Source: Codonopsis lanceolata
Taxonomy: Eukaryota > Streptophyta > Magnoliopsida > Asterales > Campanulaceae
Direction of reading: 5' to 3'
Assembly (NCBI GenBank): GCA_013146195.2
Contig: CM028378.1
Span: 39,694,828-39,758,827, forward strand
Length of the DNA stretch: 64,000 nucleotides
This document shows positions 56,464 to 64,000 of this stretch, one piece after another; the first letter of the stretch is position 1; each line of letters begins with the position of its first letter. The notes below the pieces were generated by a model, which was not told the origin of the DNA, searched no databases, and was given only the letters and a program-made list of their open reading frames with translations. The position numbers were made by a program, and so were the translations under genes.

Positions 56464-57462
56464 TGGGTTCCCGAATCGCGCGCTCCCACGCCCTTGGATA
56501 GGTGGCGCGCAGATGCGGATGTAGTGACATCCATCGCTTGTTCCACCCTCCCTTGTCTAGGGAGGACGAAATCAAAAGTGCGAGAGGAGGTCGCTCGAAT
56601 AGCGCGTTGAATGCGCCTCGGTTGCCTTTTAGTGGATTTTTGATCCAATATGGGAGCTTTGGGTTTTCTATGTCAAGTTATCCCTTTTTTAGGGGATACC
56701 AGGATATAGGAATGCATCACCCTTCTATTCTCATTTTCCCTTTTTTAGGGGAAAGCGAAAAAGTGCAAGGAATGAATGTTGCGGCGCCCCCACTATGGAT
56801 TTTATAAAAATAGCCTTATGGCCTATTTCGGATCTCTATGGGTGCTTTGGGTTTTCTACGTCAAGTTATCCCTTGTTTAGGGGATACCAGGACATAGGAA
56901 TACACCACCTTTCCATTCCAATTTTCCCTTTTTTATGGGAAAGCGGAAAAGTGCAAGGAAAGATGTTGCGAGACCCCATTGGATCCAAACTGTTTTAGAG
57001 TCGACATCTTTATTTTGAGGAATAAATAAAGCAAAACCGAAGAGAAAACCAGAGATAATAGAAAGCAGGTCCAGAGGCTAAGTTACGAGTTGGGAAGGTG
57101 CTAGGCACCCAACTCACCCTTTCGGTCTCAAAACAGTTTTTGGCTAAAGTATGCTTTTTGTTATATTTATTTAACAGATAAATAAAGCATTAACGCCTAC
57201 AAATACATCCATTTGTCTACATTATTTACTGAGACTTGCAATCTGCTCTTTTACAAATTATTACAAATATACTTGAAAATATTTGGCCATAATAACGGCT
57301 CTTTTTAGTACTATTTCCTAACTAAATCCGGGCAGCACAACTGTTTATATGTCTACATTGGGCCGAATTGAAAATAATACTTTTACAAATAAAAACTTTA
57401 AAATAAAACTTACTGACGGCCTAGGGTGAGCTCGCTCTGTCCTTCAGGGAGAGGGAGTCTTT

Positions 57463-57505
<43 letters not shown>

Positions 57506-58253
57506 GTGGATTCGGGCAGAGTGACTGCTTCTGAAAGTTACTTTCGGCCTCGGAATTTGGGCAGAGTAATTGTTTATTTTGGTTGTTGTGTTTGCTTGAG
57601 GTAGGCTGAAATCGGGCAGAATAACGGCTTATTTATGGTTGATTTGGCCTTTTAAATCGGGCAAAGCAACTGCTCTTTCCACGATTTTTGGACCGAGGAA
57701 ATAGGGCGGATACCTAACTTGGGGGGCTAAGGCTCACTTCTACCGGTTGGTTTTGTGTTTGGAGGAGGTTCGGCAGGGTTTCGAGGTTTTTGAGGTGATC
57801 GCTCACTATCTATTTCTTCAGCGTAACGAGGACGCAAAGAAATTTTATCGATGATAATCTGTGCTGAATGAGGAGCCCAGGGCCTGTATTTATAGGCTGG
57901 AAATGAGGACACAGAAGGAATTAAATTTCCTTCTTTGTGCACTGAGCAGCTTGTATACAACGCAGACAATCTTGGACTTTGCGGCCACTGTTAGAGAAGC
58001 TGGGAGTCGGGAAGGCTTTTTTGGGCGCCACCAAGCCCAAATTGGGCGCCATGCCCAATTTTCATGTGGGTGGTGCCAAGTTTTCTAAAGTTTCCATTTC
58101 TTGCCCTTTAAACCCTGCATTTCGTTCTTTTGCGCATCCTGCTTTGTCCTTTTGCAATTTTGACCCTGTAACTTGACATTTGTTAATGTTTTAACAGGTC
58201 TTGATATTTTATGTCATGTCACATACGAGGGGTACGAAATTGGGGTGTCTACA
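56464..58253 (-). repeat. Shared LTR: 5' LTR of Tat III and 3' LTR of Tat IV
   Basis: Minus strand TGTAGACACCCCAATTTCGT to GGGAACCCA, 1,790 bp. On its left is a primer site and leader (5' LTR role). On its right is the internal region of element IV in the same orientation (3' LTR role). It has two copies of the ~180-base repeat and a (TTG)n run at 57,464-57,504. Confidence 0.8.
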
Positions 58254-58262
58254 GTCCTCAAT

Positions 58263-58667
58263 TTAAGAGAGCGAGCTGGTAGATGACCAGTCCATAACGC
58301 TAAAGGAAGGAGGGGAAACGGTATATCTGAAACGGCCCACCAAGTCTGCGATCGTCAGGAGCGGTCTGGGCGTAGCATACCAATTCTGCAGGGAGTTATC
58401 AAATTTAGCTGGGAGCTTTTTATAGCTAGTCCCTCCGCTAGTCATTCCCAGGAAACCATCTCCCATGAAGTCATCACCTAACAGGACCAAAGCACAGTCA
58501 TCTTGATCTATAGTCCAGGTATTTTCAACTATTGCAGTTTTATATGTAGGGCTGCGGGGCTCCAGGGTAACATGTTCCATCTCATCAGTGGCGAGATTGA
58601 TGTTTTTGAAGATTTCCCAACCAAGGCGTGTTTTCCCATTTTGGTCTATCCAGGGCTCGGGGAACAT
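58263..58667 (-). pseudogene. Protease-RT spacer of Tat IV
   Basis: A 134-codon frame starting MFPEPWIDQNGKTRLGWEIF and containing NWYATPRPLLTIADLVGRF. The related block in element I (27,718-27,984) shows that this belongs to the polyprotein. The family usually has a poorly conserved linker between protease and RT here. It ends five codons from the LTR, so the rest of pol is deleted. Confidence 0.5.
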
Positions 58668-58711
58668 GAGATAGGCATTTGTTTCTCCCTTCCTTACAAA
58701 TTAACCATATA

Positions 58712-59012
58712 GGTGTCGTTTGGTAGTCAGGATTAAGGATGGATAGGATTAATAAGCCGAGTTATCTGATGTTTGGTACGCAATAGGTGGTTGGGACTAA
58801 TAGCACGAGTTATCCGGATAAAGTCATTATCCCCTCATTATTAATACCAAGGGAGAGGGTGGTATTATTAGCGCCCTCACTAAAAAAAATTTGGATTAAC
58901 ATTTGTAATCTCAAAACTACCCCCGATATACAAGTGAGGATTAATAGTGAGGGCACTAATAGTACTGGGATTAATAATACTGCTTATCCTTGTCCGACTA
59001 CCAAACAAGCCC
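58712..59012. mobile_element. MITE with GTTTGGTAGTC ends (Harbinger-like)
   Basis: 301 bp. Left end GGTGTCGTTTGGTAGTCAGG; the inverted right end is GGGCTTGTTTGGTAGTCGGA. Flanked by ATA on both sides (58,709-58,711; 59,013-59,015). A 3-bp duplication and these ends suggest a Tourist/PIF-Harbinger MITE, inserted in the Tat IV polyprotein region. Confidence 0.7.
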
Positions 59013-59412
59013 ATAGTGTTTTTCTATAAGGTTATAGGGGAGGATCTATGTAAGGACGCTTTTCTCGTTCTGCCTTACTTTTCTCACGTTTCTGTTTCAT
59101 GACTGCGGCAAGCTCAACTGGCGTAGGTTTTTATCCTAGACCAAATGGAGGGATACATTCTTTAAATTCATCTTGGACTAGATTGATAAGCCCTTGTTGA
59201 TTTTTGCCGAGACCCAGACCAGGCATGTAATTCATTTTTTGGAGTATGTTTAGTAGGACCATATCTCCGAAGACTGTGGTTTTCTTTTTGGTAATGTCAG
59301 TTTCTCGCCCATATTCAATGGCGTTGACTCTGGCTTGAGGGATAACTTTGAAACCACTGAGGAAGATACCCGTGTCATCGTGCTCTATTTCGAGGATTGG
59401 GATGTACCCGCT

Positions 59413-60678
59413 TTATTTGTTTTCCACGATTTTATTGACAAGTATGATTACTATATCGTGGATAAACTTGACACGTTGATAGAATGAGGAGGCTACCCCT
59501 TTCACTCCATGAATCCAAGGACGTCCCAGTAATAGACTGAAAGTAGCAGGAATGTCTAGGACTTGGAACTCAACTGGTATGGTTAGTGGCCCAATAGTCA
59601 TCATCAGAGTTACCACCCCTAGGACACATTGACTAGTGTTGTCGTATGCCCTTATTGTCTGCGATGAAGGAGTCAGTTCTGATATCTTTGTCCCCAGTTT
59701 GGTTAGCGTACTAGTGGGGCATACATTTAAAGATGAGCCGTTGTCTATCAGGACTCGGGGAACCCTTTTTTCCATGACCCCTACAGTGATGTGGAGAGCA
59801 TCAATGTGGTTGGTTCCTTCTCTTGGCAGATCTAGATTGGTGAACATAATCACATTTCCAAAGTTTATGTTTCTGATCATTTGGGTGAGCTCATTTGGAG
59901 AGGTTTCAATAGGGATGACTGCCTGACTTAAGGATTTGGCCAGCGTGTCTCGATGAGTTTTGGAAGCACATAGCAAGCCCCAGATGGATATGTTTGCTTG
60001 GGTTTTCTTCATCTGAGCTAACAGTGTATCTTCTATACTTTTAGCCCCAGTATCTATTTCTTTGTCTTTGCCAGAGTGGTCACTGCTTTCTTGGTTTGAT
60101 TGATATGCTCGGCCAGATCTGGTAAGGTGACTGACATCCCCACCGATCCAAGTGGCTTTTTCAGTGCTACTGATATTTTGGCTACCTAGGATAGTGTCAC
60201 AAGAGAGCATGTTGCATCTAGGCTCTTTTATTGGTAGAGAGAGAGGAACAACAATATATGGTAATGGTTTTTCATTCCTTTCAAACTTGGGTACACAATT
60301 TTCTTCATTTACCTCAATCATATTGATTTGAGGTAATGGGTTATTGACTACATTGGTCCTGGGAGAAGGTTTTTCAATGACCTTGTCATCTATTAGATCT
60401 TGAATAGCATTTTTGAGTACGTAGCACTTGTCGGTGATGTGACCACTACAACGATGGTATTCGCAGTACTGGGCATGGTTCCATGAATTAGCCAGAGGAT
60501 TCGGCGGCCTGTAATTTTCCATGGGTTTTAGCACTCCCTGTGCCATCAGTCCTTGTAATATCAAAGATTGGGGGGGCTTGCAATTCATCATAGTGCCTAT
60601 TTCCCCTGTTTGGTCCTCTGAAGTTCCTGTTTGGACCATTATTTCCAACAATTGTATTGATGGATCTATCTGCTCCAT
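59413..60678 (-). pseudogene. Gag end and aspartic protease of Tat IV (421-codon open frame)
   Basis: The frame begins in gag with a zinc-knuckle-like CEYHRCSGHITDKC at about residue 73, passes a low-complexity linker, and has the protease core RVLIDNGSSLNVCPTSTLTK (catalytic D in IDNGSS, near 59,745), followed by SLLLGRPWIHG near 59,515. D-N-G-S is the usual form in Tat-lineage proteases. The 421 codons are open, making this the best preserved Tat coding part in the window. It ends with a stop at 59,413 rather than continuing into the spacer frame, so it is not functional as a polyprotein. Confidence 0.85.
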
Positions 60679-62104
60679 ACGAACATGGTACAGTATTGTA
60701 GCTCTGGGTAGGGAAATTGGTTGACGGTATAGTGGGCGTATTTCCTACCATGTGGACAGCTGACACAAATGATGATGCTTTCCCTTTTGAGTAGCGGAAG
60801 GACTGGGAGGTGTACCGACTTTTAAATGTCTAGTGCGTATATCTTCGTCGATACGGATCCCTATTTCCACTATTTCGTTGAAGTTACCATAGGGGAGATA
60901 TCGCATATGCTCCAGGTAAATGTGTTGGAGATTTTTGATGAACATGCTGGCTGATTCAGCCGGGTCAGGCATGTCCAATGTCTGTGCTATCTTTCTTGTC
61001 CACCTGACTGCAAAGTCTGTGCATGTTTCTTTTTCCTTTTGGGTGCACGCTTCCAGTTCCCTTTTATTTTCAGAACTGGTATTGTCTTTATACCTTTTTA
61101 GGAACTCGATAGCTATTTGGTCCCAAGTGTCCATGGTACTATTGTCTGCTAGCTTCAGCCATTGTTTAGCTGCCCCTACCAAGGTGAGATGGAAATTGGA
61201 GGCCATGGCTTCAAAACTAGCCCCTCTTGGCTGCATGCCGGTAGAGTAAGATTTTAGGTGACAGATAGGGCATCCAGTCCCATCGAATTTTTCTATGTCG
61301 GGCATTTTGAATTTTGAGGGTAGTATAGCCGAAGGCTGTAATGTTAATGCCCGTGTAGAAAATTCTCCTTTGTTCAAAACTTTGAGCATCATTCCCTTTA
61401 GATTCTCCATATCTACCTCTAATTTGGTATATATTGGAAGGGTTGGGGGCAAATGGGTTCATTCCTTGCTAAGGCATTTGGTAAGGATTTTGAGGAGGTA
61501 GGTTAGGAGTTGGGTTTTGGTATATATTGGAAGGGTTGGGGGGAACTGGGTTTATTCCTTGCTGAGGTGTTTGGTAGGGATTTTAAGGAGGTGGGTTATT
61601 GGTATTTTCTATTTGACGACCAGGATCATTGAAAGGTAAATAGGTCGTTACTTGCCCTTGCTGGGTATAGCTTCTAGGGTCCATATGTGGGCTATTTTAA
61701 AGTGGGTTGGTGATAGGAAATGGAAGGTCATTTGGATTATGGGGAATATAGGTGTTTGGGAAAGGATATGGTGGGTAAGGTGAGAAAGGGTAAAAGTTTG
61801 GATAGTAGAGGTTTGGTGGAAATTTTGGGTTTGGGGTATTGGTGGTAGGTGGTAGGTTAGTGTTTGGCTGAGGGTTTGGGTTTAGAAGAGCATGAGAGGT
61901 AGATGCTTCTTGAGGGGTTGCAGGGAAAGTGGTTCCCTTACCACCGGGCCTTAGACCTTGCATGAGGTTTGCCATCTGGCTTAATAAACGATCAACTTGT
62001 GCACCCAAATTTTGATCTAGTCACTGTTCCATAGCCAGAGTCGGAGCGTACCCTGGAGCCCATGTATCAGTACCCACTATAGACTGCTCATTTTCGGCGG
62101 CCAT
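60679..62104 (-). pseudogene. gag of Tat element IV (broken)
   Basis: ATG at 62,104 (MAAENEQSIVGTDTWAPGY), a stop within the first 30 codons, then LGAQVDRLLSQMANLMQGL and a Pro/Asn-rich part (62,008-61,697). After a shift comes the core frame 61,452-60,745, with MDTWDQIAIEFLKRYKDN, CTQKEKETCTDFAVRW and YLEHMRYLPYGNFNEIVEIG. The core matches element III closely in order and wording. The 708-base core frame is open. Confidence 0.88.
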
Positions 62105-63324
62105 TACACTTTGAATCTGGACCGACTCGATATTTTCTCGATTCGACTACGATACTCGATCGACCTACGTGCCTATATCCCCCGTATCAATCGACCGGTG
62201 CTATCGCTTCCTTTCCAAACTCGGGCCAGGTTTCTGAGGAAAATGGGTTGAAGGTATCAGAAGGGAGGTTTCCAGGCTTTTGGGTTCTGAGTATAGTGTG
62301 CCTTTAATTTTTTTTTTATTATTAATAAATTTTCATAAGATTGATCGAACAAGCACCCGCTTTGTTTTGACAGTCTCGGGACTCTTCCTAGAATAGTGGA
62401 TTCTCTCCAGAGTATAAGACATTCATATTCCACCTATCTTTCGACTCCCCAAGATCGGACTGATCTTAGGGGAAGGGCGCATACTCTTTCCAAGATCCAC
62501 CATTCGAATGGTCTAGGTCGAATATCATAAAAATCATTGGTCAGCCCCTGTGCATATATATTTATTCTTTTTTTTTGTTTTTTTTTTTTTTTTGCAACAG
62601 GGATTGGTCAATAATTTAAAGATATAAAAATCGATCGGTCCATGAAGTGTCCTGAGAATCTATATGCATTTAACGTTGGCTGATGCAGGGGGTAGGCTGG
62701 ACATAGTGTAAGGTAGCAGTTCAGAATATTTCTACGTGCGTGCGCGTGTGTGAGGTATCTAAAAAAGCAGTAAAGTTTTTTTTTTCCAGATATAAAGCAG
62801 TAAATGGTCCGTCTTTCTGTTCTTTGTGGATTTTCTCGGCTAATTAGTTTGAATCCTCAAAGGACGGCGCAAGCGAGTGTGACGGCCATTCAGATCAATA
62901 AATAGAAAGAAAAGCGGGGAATCTATCTGTTCCTATTAATTACAAATTGGTCCTAATCTCCAAAATAAAATGACATAATAAAAGAATATTTGCATATTTT
63001 GTGCAGGATAATAAATAAGGCATAGTAAAATAAAATAAAGTGATAATAAGCCCTTACTCTTCTTTTTTTTCTGTTATCCTGCCCGAAATTCTTTCTTCAT
63101 TCTCCTTTTTTTTTATATTCACAATAGTACCTTGAACGAAGTTGCTGCAAGTTTCATAGTTGTTTGTACAAATATATACACAGATATATAAAAATGTTAT
63201 ATTAAAATTGTTAAATAAATATAATAAGCATATTTTGCCAAAAACAAAAGAAAACTTGTTTTTTTTTTTTTTTGTGAAAAATGAGTCTAGCCCTCCATTT
63301 TTATTTTACTTCAAATAAAAATAA
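62105..63324 (-). other. 5' leader of Tat element IV
   Basis: Non-coding and T-rich. Blocks are shared with the leader of element III, including 'cagtctcgggactcttcc' and the segment next to the primer site. No upstream ORF is seen. Confidence 0.55.
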
Positions 63325-63344
63325 CGTCCCCAGGAGAGTCGCTA
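63325..63344 (-). other. Primer-binding site of Tat IV (drifted)
   Basis: Minus strand TAGCGACTCTCCTGGGGACG, one base off TGGCGACTC at its start. It is placed directly inside the LTR end, as at 56,460. Confidence 0.6.
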
Positions 63345-63347
63345 CTA

Positions 63348-64000
63348 TGAGTGCCCCGATTTTTGACCGATCCCCCGCTGATGAAAAAACGTGTGGTTTC
63401 AAAACCTTTAAGGCGCATGGAATACGCCCGGCTTCAATTGTGGACTCAAAATGTAATCAACTGAGTTGTCATCTTTGTTTTAAGGAAAAACAAATAAAAA
63501 CCAAAAGTAACCAGATTTGCAAAGGGTTCGGAGGCTTAATTACGAGGTGTGAAGGGATTAGGCACTCAACACGCACTTTCGGTTTCAAAATAGCTTTTGA
63601 CTTAAATATGTTTTTTATATATTTATTTAACAACTGAAATAAATCATTAAATATACATATATATCTGCATACATATAAGGAAATTATTACAGAACTTACA
63701 ACAGCCTCCTTCCTGGAATACAAATACATTTATAATTTTTTTGTCATAATAATGGCTCTTTTTAGTGCTGTTTTCTCTAGAATTTCGGACAGCATTACTG
63801 CTTATTTTTCTTACATTTTACTAGTCTAAATAGCACATTTAATAAATAAAAACTTTAATAAGCCTACCTCTTGAAGCGTGACGGTTTTTATCACGTACCA
63901 ACTAGCTTCTGGCAGATCCTAGGGTGCGCTCGCTCTGTCGTTCAGGAAGAGGGAGTCTTTTTTTTGTTGTTGCCGGGATTTGGGTAAAAGTAACTACTCC
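63348..64000 (-). repeat. 5' LTR of Tat element IV (partial, divergent)
   Basis: It continues past the window. It shares the 'gggttcggaggct.a.ttacga' block and the later '.agggagtctttttttt' block with the other Tat LTRs, but lacks the ~180-base repeats and is clearly more diverged. Either IV is older, or its 5' LTR belongs to another subfamily than the shared LTR. Confidence 0.65.

Larger units (their letters stand above)
47580..58253 (-). mobile_element. Tat/Ogre-lineage element III (two LTRs, internally deleted)
   Basis: The 5' LTR is 56,464-58,253, the primer site 56,441-56,460, gag 53,403-55,123 and the 3' LTR 47,580-49,458, all on the minus strand, 10.7 kb in total. Protease, RT, RNase H and integrase are not recognisable. 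The outer flanks (..CACATGTG and GTCCTCAA..) share no target duplication, which fits the view that the right LTR is shared with element IV rather than being an insertion boundary. Confidence 0.75.
58254..64000 (-). mobile_element. Tat/Ogre-lineage element IV (5' LTR cut by window end)
   Basis: From the right: 5' LTR (63,348 onward), primer site, leader, gag (62,104-60,479), protease frame (60,678-59,413), then the protease-RT spacer, which stops abruptly at the shared LTR (58,253). RT, RNase H, integrase, antisense ORF and 3' UTR are missing. Confidence 0.8.

Noticed and set aside
56464..58253. Solo LTR inserted into element IV
   Set aside because: A solo LTR should have element IV sequence on both sides with a target repeat; instead the left side is a primer site and leader of another copy.

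Overview
This is nuclear DNA of a flowering plant, most likely a eudicot. It is AT-rich and full of microsatellites. It carries one clear host gene, a group S1 bZIP transcription factor with the sucrose-control upstream ORF, and is otherwise built from plant transposable elements. There are no bacterial, organellar, rRNA, tRNA or CRISPR features. Most long open frames outside the bZIP gene belong to decayed retroelements or to T-rich and A-rich tracts. All calls were made by reading the sequence; no database search was run.

Left part (1-19,236). It holds hAT-like and MITE debris, a MULE with 190-bp terminal inverted repeats and a 9-bp target duplication (2,940-4,172), and a full-length but inactivated Ty1/copia element with a GATAG duplication (4,270-9,221). 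A cluster of Stowaway-like MITEs (9.7-13.7 kb) lies just upstream of the bZIP gene (TATA near 14,354; overlapping uORFs 14,583-14,746; CDS 14,934-15,413). LTR fragments of other Ty3/gypsy families follow to 19,236.

Middle part (19,237-41,410). A minus-strand Tat/Ogre-lineage Ty3/gypsy element (I) runs from its 3' LTR (19,237-21,066) through a tandem-repeat-rich 3' UTR, then an oppositely oriented plant-mobile-domain-like ORF with its own TATA box, then scraps of pol, to a 100-N assembly gap at 27,985. After the gap is a plus-strand Sirevirus-like Ty1/copia element (28,085-37,268) missing its 5' end. Behind pol it carries a long extra 'envelope-position' ORF with a candidate promoter and a candidate intron directly after the ATG. 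It sits inside the gag of an older minus-strand copia element (37,269-39,089). A terminal-inverted-repeat element with a nested MITE and another gypsy LTR fragment follow.

Right part (41,411-64,000). Tat element II (41,411-46,073) abuts a copia element whose gag is cut at 47,579 by a Tat array. That array reads LTR(47,580-49,458), internal, LTR(56,464-58,253), internal, LTR(63,348 onward), all on the minus strand. The central LTR has a primer-binding site and gag on one side and the pol-deleted internal region of the next copy on the other, so the two copies appear to share it.

The most interesting points are these: the 889-codon extra frame of the Sirevirus-like element, which has kept its frame while pol has not; the antisense ORF of the Tat element, whose upstream region shares a GGTGCC/GGCACC word cluster with the LTR U3; the LTR-sharing Tat dimer; and unrelated minisatellites at the same 3'-UTR position in three Tat copies.
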